Source: Balaenoptera acutorostrata (taxonomy: Eukaryota; Chordata; Mammalia; Artiodactyla; Balaenopteridae). Taken from it: a stretch of 64,000 nucleotides of DNA. The translations under genes and the position numbers were made by a program. Shown piece by piece: positions 24,308 through 37,077 of this stretch. The stretch lies in contig NC_080075.1 in assembly GCF_949987535.1 (NCBI RefSeq), positions 3,410,001-3,474,000 on the forward strand. The letters are read 5' to 3'. Position 1 is the first letter of the stretch, and every line of letters begins with the position of its first letter. A model generated the notes under the pieces. The model saw only the letters and a program-made list of their open reading frames with translations. It searched no databases and was not told where the DNA came from.

Positions 24308-25135
24308 AGAATGATGTGATATGTATATTTGGTCTTTGTCCCTGATTCCTGGCACAGGGTCCCTAAAACTCTTGGAACTTGGAATCTTTTAAATGGTAAT
24401 AGTGTCTTTTGTACGCTATTGAGATGACTTAAGTCTTCGGCCCCCCCAGATGACTTCAGGATGGGGGCTGGTAGAAACACCAAGCCATGAATAGAGCATT
24501 AGGACTTTCAGCTCTACTCCCCGACTTCTGGGGAGGGAAAGGAAGGTGGAATTGAGTTCAATCACCGGTGGCCAATGATTTAATCAATCATGCTTACAGT
24601 ATACAAATTCCACAGAAACCTCTAAATGATGGCGTTTGGGGATCTCCTGGGTTGGTGAGCATATTGAGATGCGGAGAGGGTAGTGTGCCTGGAGAGGTCA
24701 TGAACGTTCTGCATCCACCCCACCCTACCCTAGACCTAGACCTATGTATCTCTTCCATTTGGCTGTTTCTGAGTTGAATCCTTTATAATAAACCACCAAT
24801 AGTAAAATAAAATGCTTCCCTGGGTTCTGTGCATTGTTCTAGTAAATTATGGAACCTGAGGAGGAGTAGTGGAAACCCTTAAATTTTATAGCCAGTTGGT
24901 TAGAAGTATGGGTGGCCCCTGGGACTTTTGAGCTGGCTTCTGAAGTGGGGTCAGTCTTGTGGGGCTGAGCCCTTCACCTATGAGGTCTGCATTAACCTAT
25001 GAGGTCTGAGTAGTTAGTGTCAGAACTGAACTGAATCCATGAGCACCCAGTTACTGCCAAAGAATTGGTGTGGAAAAATGACAAGTATTTGGTGTCTGAA
25101 GAAACCCCACACATTTGGTGTCAGAAGTGGTTTTA
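24308..25135 (+). mobile_element. ancient ERV-type solo LTR (about 0.8 kb)
   Basis: A co-linear match to a well-known mammalian LTR: 'cttcggcccccccagatgac', 'ggccaatgatttaatcaatc', 'gtgcctggagaggtcatgaa', 'atctcttccatttggctgtt', poly(A) signal 'ataataaacc' near 24785, 'ttatagccagttggttagaa', 'gaagtggggtcagtcttgtg', and the end 'catttggtgtcagaagtgg'. No internal retroviral genes flank it. Family name withheld. Confidence 0.75.
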
Positions 25136-25139
25136 GAAA

Positions 25140-28100
25140 AAAGACATCACAGATGAGTAATCAGACTTTTTATAAACAAATTCTGCAACCTTAAAGAAAA
25201 AGATAATCAGACTATACAAGAGATAGCTCAAAAGAATATTTTGGGAAAAAAGAAAGATTTTTCCAAGAAACAGAGGTAAAATTTGGATCACAATAGCAAT
25301 TAAAAATAATAGTTCCTATAAAGTAGGAAATAAAAGATGAGAGAATAAGAAAACATTGAAATAAAAAGTAATTTCATTGCGATAAAGAAAATATTTTCTG
25401 CCATAGCAGAATGTGGGAGACTTAAGAAAATTGATATTGCAGAAAATTGATCAGTTTTATGGAAGATTAATTTGAGAAAACCCCTTAGGATATGGAGGTA
25501 AAAAACAACCATATGAAAATAATAAATATGATACATATGAAGGCAAGGTAATGAAGAGCCAATTTATATATAAAAGTGTGGCCAAGAAATGAAGCAGAAT
25601 GAATAGAAGAACTGGAAGGGAAACACTATTGAAAGTTTTAATTGGAAAATGAATGTTAAAATTTTTTTCACAGCTGACATTTTTCCATCAAAGGAAACAA
25701 TACACAGAACCCTACAAAGAATCAAATGATAAAAATGGAACCATGATGACTGAAAAAGCCACTGGAGGTTTAGAGGGTTTGCATTTCCTTCTCTTGATCC
25801 TTTAATAACCTTGATTTAAAAAGGCTCACTAAATACCAAGCAAACACTACAACTTAGAAATATTTTGCTGAAACAATAGAATTTTAAGGCCATAGAAATC
25901 ATTCAAGCAGGGAAAACCATAAAATAATGATAAAAAGAGGTTAAAAAATTATGAATAGTCTCCATCTTGCCATAATGTTCCACACATATTAGATGCCAGA
26001 AAACCAGTAGGGCTTTGTCTGCAGAGTTTGACAAAAAGGTGATCTGACTTCTAAATTCTGTACCAACCAGACTGCATTTATGTGTGAAAAGAACAGAAAG
26101 ACACTCTCAGATGTGGAAAGAAACTGGGAGGAAATTTATCAATAATGTTTCATTCCTGAAAAAAATATTTAAAAATATAACAAAGTCAACTGAGACAATA
26201 AACATATAATACATGTTGAAACTCATGGATTAAGAAGCCATAGTGTGAAAGAACCTGTAGTGAGCATAATACCATCTAAAGAAACCAATAAACAGCACAT
26301 TGTAATTTCAGGGACAGAAGAATACAAATCTTACAAAGTTTGAAAGAAGGAAGATGTAATAATAGAATCATAATAAGTCCAGATAAAAATCTCAGAGAAG
26401 AAAATGTGTGAAGGGATCTGGGGGAGGTGGATGTCCACTGGTGATGTCAATGATGCTCAGTTTATTTTTGTGGAGGATGATCTTAGAAACAGACATGGAT
26501 TTTTAAATTTTACAGTGTCAATGACTAAAGATAGATGCATAAATCCAAAATTACAAGAGGAAGAAATTAAAGAAAATACTGATCAGATTAAAAAAAGGCA
26601 GAAAGCACAAAAATATCAAGAAAGCATTAAAAAAGTAAGAACACAAAACATGATGTAATAGGCATATATTGATAAGCCTATCTGTCACGGTTTTAATACA
26701 AATGGGAGAACTCACATTTTAATACAAATGAAGTCTTAATTAAAGGTTAAAATGTTAACTATATGTTGCTTATGAGTTATACCTAAAACAAAGTGATAAA
26801 AGATAATTTTATGTTAAAGATGGCCAAAGATATACCAAAAATATGCATATGTTATGAGACAAAGTATCATAATCTAGATATGGTCTAACATGAAATGTTA
26901 ACTATTATGAACCTTTGTTTGTAAAGTAACATAGCACTGAAATATATGAAAAAATTATTAACAATTGAAGGAGAAAATACAATAATAGTAGGGTATTTTG
27001 GTATAGTTATTTTCTTATCTTTTCCACACAAAGAGCTTATAAGAGAGGTATAAAATGTTAATAAAGAAAAACCAAAAATAGGTCAAAATAAAAAACGATT
27101 TTTAAAAGATAATAGTGTTGCTAATTATCTCTGACAACAGTGCAATAAAATTTGTAATTAAAAATGAAACTATAAAAACTATTCTTTTTAGTTTCTTAAA
27201 ACTGTCAGAGGAATAAAATCAAATTGAGTGTATAATACCTTAAAATAATGGTGGTAGTATTATTACATAACAATTCTTACAAAACATAGTCAAAATTGTA
27301 GTCAGGTGAAAATTCATGGTTTTTGATGCTTTTCCATAAATAAAAATGTGAATGTGTAAATAAGTAAATTTTAAGAATTTACTAACAAATATGTTAGTAA
27401 AAAAAAAAACAACAGAATTAAGAAATGAACTCAGTAACTGCCCATTTGGAATAAACAATACATAACAGGAGCTATAGGAGATTAAAGCACTAAAGGGGAA
27501 TACTTGTTCAACTTTATATTAAATGTTGTACAAAGTAGATTGTTGTTTCAGGGTTCAGATTAAAAAAAATATTCAGTAAGAATTAGAAGTGTTAAGTAGA
27601 TCAATAACCGTTGGGAAAAATGAAAAAAGCTAGTTCTAGGCTCAAAGGAATCCTGTTAAAACTTCAAGGAACAATTATTTCCCAATTTACATAAACTGTT
27701 ACGTAGACTAAAAATGAAGCAAGTTTTATTAACTCTTTTTATCAAGGTAGCATAACCTTTTAACCAAATCTTCCCAAAAATTGAACGAAAAAGAGAAAAC
27801 TATAGATCCATATCACTTTTGAGTATAAATTAAAAATTCCTAAATAAGCTATTACTAGAATGAATTCAGCGGTATTTAAAAAATTTATCCACCCTGACCA
27901 ACTAAGGTTTATTCCAGGAATGTAAAAGTGACTTCACGTGTATTGGTATAATTCATTATATCTACATGAGAAGAAGAAACACTATTTTGTAGGATCCAGT
28001 GACTCATTATGCAAAGTTTAACATCTGTTCTTGATTATAACAACTTGTAGCAAAATGGACACAGAATGTCTTAAACTATAAAACAGGGTCATGTTCTGTG

Positions 28101-29330
28101 GTGAAGTAGTGAAAGTATTTCTTTAAACGCAGGAGAAGGCAAGGCTACCCACCAGTACCATTGTTCTTTATTTTTCAGAAAGAGTCAACCAATGCAATTA
28201 GATAAGAAATCAAAATATGGTATGTAAATACTGAGAAAGGAGAGAGAAAATTATTATTTGTAGGTGATATGATTGTGGATTGGTAAAATAAAAAAGGGGT
28301 CAATCAGGGATAGCAAGCAATCAGGAATAGTGAGAAACTTTGGCAGGTAAGAAAATAAAAATACAATGTGATAACTTTCTCATAGAATTATAATAGGTAT
28401 TAAAAATGGTATGATAATCTCATATCCAGTAATATGCTTGGAAAGAAAAGTAGGTGGCTGACATGAAAGACTAAAACTACTGAGAGACATGATAAAAAAG
28501 GCTTGCATAAATGAAAAGATTGCAGTATTATGCAATGGGAACACTCAGTAATAATAAAAACATTAACTTCTTCCAGAGTAAAAAAAATAAATTGAATAAA
28601 ATTTTAATAAAATCTCAGTCAGAGTCTGGAATTTACCATTATTCTAAATAATCCACTAGTAAGACTTAACACTCCAGAATGCAAAGGGAATTTGGAAAAT
28701 AAATATGAGGAAAGATTTGCTTTAACAGATAATAAAATATACTATAAAGCTGAAAACTGTATGGCCCTGGTACAGCAATAGTCAGATTATTGGAATAAAA
28801 ATATTAAAAGGAAATATAGATGAACGTGTAATTTTGGGGTGTGTGGGAAAGCCTACCTTAGCAATGCACTGGTGGCAGGCAGTGTGAAGGGAGATACAAC
28901 ACACTTACCAGATTATGATAAGCACAAATTAAGTAACCCGCCCCCCAGTTTCTATACCATAATAACAAACTAAAACATTACAAAAATAGTTAGAAGGCAA
29001 AAAACAAAATTAAAGAATGTTTTTACAACTAAATAATAAAGGTTAACATGCTTAATATATAAAGGAGCTTTTCTATATCAATAAGAAAAAAAAGTGAACA
29101 TCCCAGTAGACCCATGAGAAAGTCATAAAGGATTCATCAGAGAAAAATACATGTGAAAAACTTCAAACTGCAGATATCAATGGATTTCAAACCAAAAAAA
29201 TATACAGTTTATCACAGATTTGAAAGAATGAGAATAATCAGAATTTTCCATGTCTGAGAAAAAAGACAGTCTCTCCTAAATGGATGTGAGGAATATTAAT
29301 TGGCACAACCTTTTAGGGGTAACTGGATGT

Positions 29331-29364
<34 letters not shown>

Positions 29365-29425
29365 ATATAGTAAGCACTCTAAAAATGTATTTTTGTTAAT
29401 CCAGCAATTTCCTCTATAAGATTTT
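25140..29425 (+). mobile_element. very degraded, AT-rich LINE-1
   Basis: In forward order there are L1-like remnants: an ORF1-side piece near 26060-26200 ('gaacagaaagacactctcag'), an ORF2 reverse-transcriptase region near 27780-27960 ('ctatagatccatatcactt', 'ggtttattccaggaatgtaa'), the region after it near 28130-28260 ('caaggctacccaccagtacc'), and a late ORF2 piece near 28740-28800. All frames are broken. The left part (25.1-26.0 kb) is less certain. The 84-codon frame at 26404-26658 lies inside and has no known domain. Confidence 0.6.
29331..29362. repeat. (GT)n
   Basis: About 16 uninterrupted GT units. Confidence 0.95.
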
Positions 29426-29429
29426 TTTT

Positions 29430-32400
29430 CCTAAGGAAAAAAATTTAAACAAACTAATCAACTAGTTTCTTCATAAATACTAATGACCTTTCTCTCTATG
29501 TCCTTACTTTTTAAAAAAATTTCAAGTAAATTTATTTTTAGTCATAGCACCAATACAATTCTGAATGACATTTCCTACTTTATCATTGTTTCAGGGCATA
29601 AATGCTAATCCATGCAGCTCAAAAACCATGGTTTATATTAATAATTTACAAACATTTAATGTGATGTTCATTGAATGAGAATTACAAATTTAAAGACAAT
29701 ATTAAAAAAAAAAAAAACACCAGGAAGAATCTAAAACTGTTCTAAAAAATAAAGTCTGTTAAAAAAATACACCAGGATGTGACCTGGGTTTTAATTTGAA
29801 TTAAAAAACTAAACTAAATTAAAAACAATTATTGCAACTTAATTTGGTGCTGGGAGCTGAGTACTAATAAGTGCTTGGATTAGAAAGGTGAATGCCAAGA
29901 CCAACTCTTCTCAGTTACACAGGGACATCAAGTGGGCACATTCCAGGCAGGGGTCTGTCTATCAAAGGAGAAATCGGGAAAACAAAAATCAGTGCTGGTG
30001 ACTCAAGCACCAGGAGTTGCGAGATTTTGAGTGACATCTGTCACCCACTTTTCATGAGAATTGCAGGGTCTACCTGGTGGCCCGTTGAAAGCAAAACTGC
30101 TGCAATACACGGGGGTGCTCTGTCCCTGACGGTGTAATATTAATTTATGGGAAGTAAACAGCTATTACCAGGATTCATAAAAAGCATAATTAATGGTATT
30201 GTTGGCTTTTTAAAAAATTAGAAAATAAATGGCCACTTAGTAGTTGTTTTGAAATGCTAATGAATTACCATGGGATCATTTCCAGTTAGTCAAGTTTAGT
30301 CCCCCAAAGCCAGTTTTGCAAATCCTGTTCAGAATCCAAATCGATATTGCTCATATGTAGACATTTTCAACAGGTATTAGGTGGAAATAACAGGGTCTTG
30401 ATTGAAGAGCTTTCCTCACCACCTCCTCAGGCAGGGCTCTTGTTGCCCTCGTGGGCCTGGAAAACATTTCCCAGTAGTTTTTAAGGAACATATTTCACAT
30501 TGAAAAATGACTGACGGGATGATCTATAAATTGGGGGCAGGAGGGAAATAAAGAATAAAAATACAAGGTGGCATGGTAAGAAGGAATTAGCCTTTGGATA
30601 ATATTAAGATATTTAAAAATTGGGGCATTATTTTCCTTTCAGCTGTTAACTAAACACTAACCCTTCCCGGTCTGGTCATTTTGGGAAAGAGATGCCCATG
30701 GGGAGGATTTCATGGCGTTTGAAACTGTGCCCGTAAAACCTTCCTTGTCCCCGCACGACCTCTAATTCCTTGCCTGTTGCGTCCAACTCTCCTCTCAGGT
30801 TCACAAAACACACATATATATTTAAAAAATTAAATAACCCCAAGCACAAAGAGTTAGTATCCCCTTTTTCTCTGTTCTCTGTCACTGTCTCTCCTTCCTC
30901 CCCACCCCCAGCCCAGCCCACCCACCTCACCGCCCTCCCTACGGATGCAAACAAAGGGACCAGTCCCTCCTGGAGCCGCGGATGCCAGGACCGCAGGTAT
31001 ATCTGTCACTGATGAAATGTCACCTTGCCTTCGCCAATCCACCGCACACTCAGAACGGGAAAAGTGCTTGTTTAGAAAGATGTAGCAAGGACCACTGTTT
31101 GGTCAACTGAGAGATGGGGCGGGTGTGGGCAGGGGGCTGTCCAAATAACCTCCTTTAAAGAGAGTTTTCATTTCGAACAGGACAATTTCCATGGGTAATG
31201 TACATGGGCGCATGTGCGCGCACACACACGCGCGCGCGCGCCCCTCATACTACCCCGCTCAATCCCCTCTCTCACCTGTTTTGAAATATTTCCCCCACTT
31301 CATCTATTTTAAGAATCAGAGCTTTTGTGCAGACCTGTCTGGGGGCGCCAAGGCCTCACTATTTACCGTTGAAGAAATTCGAAATAAACAGCCGTGTCCC
31401 CAGCCCCCTCTGGCTCCGTCAAGCCAATTACCCGTTGAGCACAAAAGTGCCCAGTGAAAAACAAATAAACAAAGAAAAAAACCTCAAACCGTGGAGCAGT
31501 CACATTTTGGAGGAGGCAACAAAAGCTTTTATTTGCAGAGACCAGAGCTGGAGAGATGTTTTAAATGAGCAAAGACGCACTGCTCCCTGGGAACAGAGAG
31601 GAAGCCGGGAGCCCCTGGGACCCGGGACCACTTTCCTCACCTCCCTGGCCAGAGGAAAAGGCTGCTTTAATTGCCCAAGTTTATTTTTTCAGAGCAGTCT
31701 TTAGAGGAAGACCCTTGGCAATCCGCACTTTGAAGATTTACACATGGCAGTTACCAACTCTACTTTTATATATTTGAAATAAAAATAGCTCAGCAGCAAT
31801 TTGCTTCTTTTTGACCCTTGTTTTAAAACTCATTTCTCTCCTACCTTTGAAGTGCAGAGAACTCTTAGGCCCCAGCCCTTTTGGATGGCAAAATGTTAAT
31901 CATAAGAATTTATTTTCTGTGCTAACGAATGTTTTTCTTGGAGTTTTTTTTTTTTCTTCTATCATTTAGACAGAACTTTCAAAAAAAGATATAAATTAAA
32001 TCAGCTTGTTTAGAAATTTCCCTGGGGAGCAATGCCTTCGTTTATAAGATTCTCCTGATCTCTGAAATTCTCAGTGAGTTTAGGGTTCCTACAGAGAAAA
32101 GAAAACACTCACCACTAAGACATGAAGTCAAGGCACATTTTCTTCTAAGGACATTTTATTCCAATGATCCAACAGGCAAATAATAATAATAGTAATAAAG
32201 TAAATTTAAAAAAGGATCCCAAACAATCCCACACACTTTCAGGGTGTCCCTTCTACCCAAAGTTTCTGCAGTTGCACATGAAGGATTTTGACGTGTTTCT
32301 CCAGAGCTCTGATCAGCAGATTTGATACATGGATTTGGATCAATTTTTTCTTATGGCAAATCTATATGTTATTCTCCGTCTTCATTTGGCGCTATTTGCT

Positions 32401-32776
32401 GAGTGGCTGTTACTCGGGAGCAGAGGTCACTCTCTGGTGGGTGAAGCAGCCTAGTAATCTTTTACTCCTTCTGAGAGGAGCGTGAGAGATTAAATCACTC
32501 TTGATGCACCTGAAGCCCAGCGACTTCATCCATATTTTATCTGCTGTAAATTTAATACCACAGCACTTTTTAGGGTGATGTATTTATTAACTGGCTGGGG
32601 ATGAGCAGTACAGAAATTCAGTTTGTTCAGAAAAATAAAATGAAGACAGTCTGACGAGTTTATGAAGTAAGCACAATAGCTATTTATTACTTTTTAAACA
32701 CAGTTTGCTGAAATGTCTTTAGCAGTGTTTGTTCAATACATGCATAATGCTTTCTAAATCATCTCAGCTTATTTTT
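29430..32776. other. largely unique region, candidate regulatory island
   Basis: About 3.3 kb with almost no transposon signature apart from a CA/CG tract at 31206-31242. The stretch 30130-30300 is dense in homeodomain-type cores (TAATATTAATTTA, GCATAATTAATGG, GCTAATGAATTAC), and 32480-32640 contains TTTAATACC and GTATTTATTAAC. There are no splice-flanked frames of coding quality. Reading as enhancer DNA is inference. Confidence 0.4.
31206..31242. repeat. alternating CA/CG tract
   Basis: 'gcgcacacacacgcgcgcgc' and neighbouring bases form an alternating purine-pyrimidine run. Confidence 0.9.
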
Positions 32777-32791
32777 TGTTCTTTGAATTTT

Positions 32792-33104
32792 TTTTTTAAA
32801 ACTTTTTCTTAATTTTTATTTATTTATTTATTTTTAGTTTATGGCTATGTTGGGTCTTCGTTTCTGTAGGAGGGCTTTCACTAGTTGTGGCAAGTGGGGG
32901 CCACTCTTCATCGCTGTGCGCGGGCCTCTCACTATCGCGGCCTCTCTTGTTGCGGAGCACAGGCTCCAGACGCGCAGGCTCAGTAGTTGTGGCTCACGGG
33001 CCTAGCTGCTCCGCGGCATGTGGGATCCTCCCAGACCAGGGCTCAAACCCGTGTTCCCTGCATTAGCAGGCAGATTCTCAACCACTGCGCCACCAGGGAA
33101 GCCC
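32792..33104 (-). mobile_element. CHR-type SINE
   Basis: Same family as 13.2 kb. Perfect TSD 'tgttctttgaatttt' (32777-32791 and 33105-33119). The B-box equivalent is 'gctcaaaccc', a CpG decayed to CA, while other CpGs remain. Tail (TTTA)n at 32816-32835. Confidence 0.97.
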
Positions 33105-33119
33105 TGTTCTTTGAATTTT

Positions 33120-33365
33120 AACCAAGACCTTTCCTCTTAAAGCCGTCGGCCGGGCCCCTACTCGCAGCAGCTGGGTGTCGGGTGGCTCACCTGCGCTCTG
33201 CAGGGAAAGAACCACATCTTTGTTCTGCTGGAGCTGCCCTGCAGGATTGTGGGAAATGGAATCACATTTAGACCTGCTGTAGCCAGTCTCTGGCCCCAGA
33301 AGTCAGAAGGTACACTCTTTCAGAGTGACAGTTACCAAGATCCCGGCTTCTCTCAATTTTTTTGG
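33120..33365. other. GC-balanced spacer
   Basis: Unique sequence without a recognised gene. Confidence 0.4.
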
Positions 33366-33835
33366 CCTAACTTTTCATTCTTTCTTTTCATTTTCTTTCT
33401 CCTTCCCTTCCTCCCTTCTTTCTTTCTTCTTTTCTACCTTTCTTTCTTTCTTTTCTTTCTTCCTTTCTTTCTTTCTTTCTTCCTTCCTTCCTTTCTTTCT
33501 TTCTTTTCTTTCTTCCTTCCTTCCTTTGTTTCTTTCTTTTTCTCTCCCTCTCACTCTTTCTTTCTTTCTTTTTTTTCTCTCCCTCCCTCTTTCTTTCTTT
33601 CCTTTCTTTCTTTCTTTTCTTTCTTCCTTCCTTCCTTTCTTTCTTTTTCTCTCCCTCTCACTCTCTTTCTTTCTTTCTTTCTTTTTCTTTCCCTCTTTCT
33701 CTCTCTCTTTCTCTCTTCCTTCCTTCCTTTTTTTCTCTTTCTTTCTTTTTCTCTCCCTCCTTCTCTCTTTCTTTTTCTTTCTTTCTTTCTTTTTCTCTCC
33801 CTCTCTCCCTCTAGCTTTTTCTTTCTTTCTTCCTT

Positions 33836-33866
<31 letters not shown>

Positions 33867-33880
33867 TTCTTTCACATTCC
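33366..33880. repeat. polypyrimidine tract (TTTC/TTCC/CTCC)n
   Basis: About 510 bp almost wholly C and T on the plus strand, mixing TTTC, TTCC and CTCTCC units in repeating blocks and ending in (TC)n. Phe/Ser/Leu-rich plus frames and Lys/Glu/Arg-rich minus frames are artefacts. Confidence 0.97.
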
Positions 33881-34328
33881 CTGTGTTTCACAGCATTTGT
33901 GCTCCAAATTTCTTATTCTACCTCCAGATTAATTACAGGCTTTGCTCTTGTAATCCACAGGCTGGCCTCACTTTCCCTTCCTCTGTCTGGTGTCCTGAGA
34001 TGTCACCTATTTATTGAAAGGAAGAATGGGGTCAGCTCCATTTATTTATATAGACATTCAGCCTGATAAAAGTTTCCTTTCTTTTCCTTTCTTGGAAGAT
34101 AACATCTTGAGAACCTGGGCTGAGTTTAAACCTCTGTAAGTTCCAGCTGAGCCGGGGCAGCATTTTCACGGCCACCTTCCTGTTTTCATTTGTGGATCAT
34201 TTTCATTGGTGCCCTTGGCTTTCAGTCAATTCACTCACCAGCCTGAAGCTGATATCTCTATGGAAATCAGAAAGGCTCCACACTTTAACCTGGGGATTAA
34301 GTTCAAGCGTGCTAATTCCACAACACGG
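33881..34328. other. unique sequence
   Basis: No gene or repeat recognised. Confidence 0.4.
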
Positions 34329-34336
34329 GACTAGAG

Positions 34337-34516
34337 CAGCAGTTCTCCAAGTGTGTTCTGACCGGCAGCAGCAGTTGCATCCCCTGGCAACTTGGTGGAT
34401 GTGAAAATTCTCTGGCCTCACTCGCTGACTCAGTACTGTGGGGGAGGGCTCAGTGGTCCATGTCTTAACCAGCCCTCCAAGTGTTCCTGATGCCTGTTCA
34501 AGCTTGAGAATCACTG
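34337..34516 (+). mobile_element. MER5A-type hAT (Charlie) DNA transposon
   Basis: Full-length non-autonomous element: begins 'cagcagttctccaagtgtg', contains 'ccctggcaacttggtggatg' and 'aaccagccctccaagtgttc', ends 'gcttgagaatcactg'. Flanked by 8-bp hAT-type TSDs 'gactagag' (34329-34336) and 'gactaaag' (34517-34524), 7 of 8 equal. Confidence 0.92.
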
Positions 34517-34524
34517 GACTAAAG

Positions 34525-36134
34525 TCTTGATGAGCTACCTGCAAACCAGTGATCTCTTTGCAATACTAACGTCCTTGCCAGCCCTTCCACACTCCCATAT
34601 AACAGGCTTCTGGAAGGATCTGTGATCCTCAGGGAGTGAGCACACATTTGACTGCCTTTAGAAACGCTGCTCTGACAAAGTACATTCCAGTGCCAGATAC
34701 AAATACTGTTTTGGACAACCTGAAATATTTAGGATCATTTCTTGGCATGGCTTGTTGAAAGATGACTCAGTCTTGCTTTAGAAAGGGGACAGGCAAGAGA
34801 ACTCACAGTTTTTCAGGGACAGAAAACTGATATCAATAAATCTCTTTAAAAGTTAGCTTCTACAACGTTTTAATACTGCCATGATACAATCGTTAGTGTC
34901 CCTTTGGCCTTCATAAAGCATTTACTCCTATGACTAAGATCTGAATATTTTCAGGAAACACCATTTCAATTCAATTGCATATGCACCATTTTCTTTTTCT
35001 CTGGCATGATTTAAAAATAAACAGAATATGTAAATAGGGAATGCTTCAAACCTATCTTTCTATCATCCTTTTTTAATATCTTAGCTCTTTTTTTTACCTT
35101 CCTGAGCACATCATTCCAAAACGCATTTCAATTCGTTCCTTGATGTTTTCCCTCTCTGAAGCATTGGAAGATGCAAATCTGCAGGTCATACTGTTGTCTC
35201 TGACAGAATGTATCACACTGAATTATCAGAACATGAGTTTTGGACCTTGCATGCTGAGGAAATTGATTGCATAATAGTTGATATATAAAGAAAATACTAG
35301 AAATTCACAAAAAGAGCTTGCATTCGTCTCCAAAATTTGGGGTGCATTTAGGTTTCACAAGCAGAACTTAAATGGTACCACAATATGATGTCTGACTTGA
35401 ACTGTTTTTTTAACTATAAAACGTGTTCTGTTTAAGAAGGTCACATCCAGTGAAAGGAAACATACTGTTATATGACTGGAGAAAAATGAAGTGGGTTCCC
35501 AGAGCCTAAACCTCTGAAATCTGTTAATCCCTTTCATTCCAGGCAAACAACAAAGCATTCATTTAAAAAAAAAAAATTCTGAAAACTTTTAAGTGTATAC
35601 ATGTGACAACATCTTTATAATCCTGAACTTCAGCATCTGAAAGTGAAAGAAAAATCTACTTATTAGGTTAGCCTATCATATAAAGCAGTGTTGTTTTCAA
35701 ACAGCTGATTGTGACCCAATTGTGGCTCATGATATCAATTTTGTTGGTCATGATCTGTGTTAAAAAATTAAATTGAATGGATGAACCAGACTGGACTAAA
35801 ATAGAATACAATAGAACATAATAGAATACATCACAGTATATAGTGAAGCTACGTATTATTTGGGGAAACTTGTTTTAGTATAAGGATGCATATATGTCTT
35901 GATAAAAACACTGATAATAGAGTCTTGAATATTTATAGTTAATGGATTTATTATTAGTGTGATTTGTCTGGCATTCTCTTACCTTCATCATCAACAACAA
36001 AGCAATAACAAAACTCCCCCAAATAAATTCAGATTAGAGGTTGTTGGAAGCAGAGGGGCACAGCTAAGCAGAGTTTAAGCATAAAGCTTAGAGCAGTCTT
36101 CAGATACCTATATTCATTCTTTTATTAATTTGTA
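34525..36134. other. AT-rich sequence, mostly unique
   Basis: No exon recognised. Contains one possible hAT scrap, listed separately. Confidence 0.4.
35686..35900 (+). mobile_element. possible hAT-like fragment
   Basis: Starts 'cagtgttgttttcaaacagc', then 'tgattgtgacccaattgtgg', 'atatcaattttgttggtcat' and repeated 'aatagaatac' units, like a common DNA-transposon end. The right end is not found. Confidence 0.35.
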
Positions 36135-36305
36135 CATTAGTGAACCTTGAGTAAATTATAAAATTTCTCTGTGTCTCAATATCCTTATCTGTAAAATGCC
36201 ACTGACAACGGAACCTATCTATTAAATAATTGTGAGTAGTAAATGAGTTAATACATGTAAAATGCTTAGAATAGCATGAGTACTAAATAAAATATTAGTT
36301 ATTAA
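36135..36305 (+). repeat. MIR SINE
   Basis: 'aatttctctgtgtctcaata', 'atccttatctgtaaaatgcc', 'gtaaatgagttaatacatgt', 'aaaatgcttagaatagcatg' follow MIR in order. Confidence 0.9.
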
Positions 36306-36689
36306 TGTAGATGTCATCTGAATTTAATGCATGCCCACTACGTGTGTGAGAGAGTGCTTGGTTCATGAAGGATCCATTTTGTTGTATGACCCCTCATGGA
36401 AGGACCTATAGATCAAGCTTCTATATATTTATTGCCTTTGGGCATAAGTCAAAATGAAGGGGATGCCATCCACGTTTGTTTATTTAAGAAGTATTTATTT
36501 ATTTGTGTGTTCCGAGAAGGAGAAAGCAAAAGTCAAGACTTCGGTCTAGAGGTTCTTGTAGAGTGAAGGAGTATCAAGCACACGCGCCCTTGCCAAGCTG
36601 AGTGACCTCTATCAAGGCTCTTCACCTTGCAGAATGGTCCTCATCCGGGCAGTGGAGACCTGGGCTCTGATATCTGAGGTCCCTTCTGC

Positions 36690-36910
36690 TATAGACTGAA
36701 TAGTGTCCCTCTGAAGTCACATGTTGAAGCCCTAGCTCCAATGTGATGGTATTTGGGGACAGAGACTTTACGAGGTTTAGTTAAAGTTAAATGAGGTCGT
36801 AAGGGGGGGACCCCAATCCTGGAGGGTTAGTGTCCTTATAAAGGGGAGGAAACGCCAGAGAGCCTTCCATCCTTCTTCCCCCCCCCACCCAATTCTCTCT
36901 CTCTCTCATC
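36690..36910 (+). mobile_element. partial MLT1-like LTR
   Basis: 'atagactgaatagtgtccct', 'gttgaagccctagctccaat', 'gtgatggtatttggggacag' and 'gttagtgtccttataaaggg' match the 5' half of a MaLR LTR. Ends in a CT-rich tract. Confidence 0.75.
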
Positions 36911-37077
36911 ATTTGTGAATAGTTCTCTCATTAACCTCCCCACTCTGATACCCTCTTATAATTAATTGTTAAAGTCAAGATTTTAGGGAAATAAAAATCT
37001 GCTTTTTCCACGAAAGAACTGACTGAGGAGAATCTCAGTGTGCTACACATACTTACAGTTCTCAGGACAAGATAGTG
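36911..37077. other. short spacer between LTRs
   Basis: No feature seen. Confidence 0.4.

Noticed and set aside
33249..34017. Frames of 227-230 codons (plus) and 166 codons (minus)
   Set aside because: Low-complexity Phe/Ser/Leu and Lys/Glu/Arg output of a pyrimidine tract.
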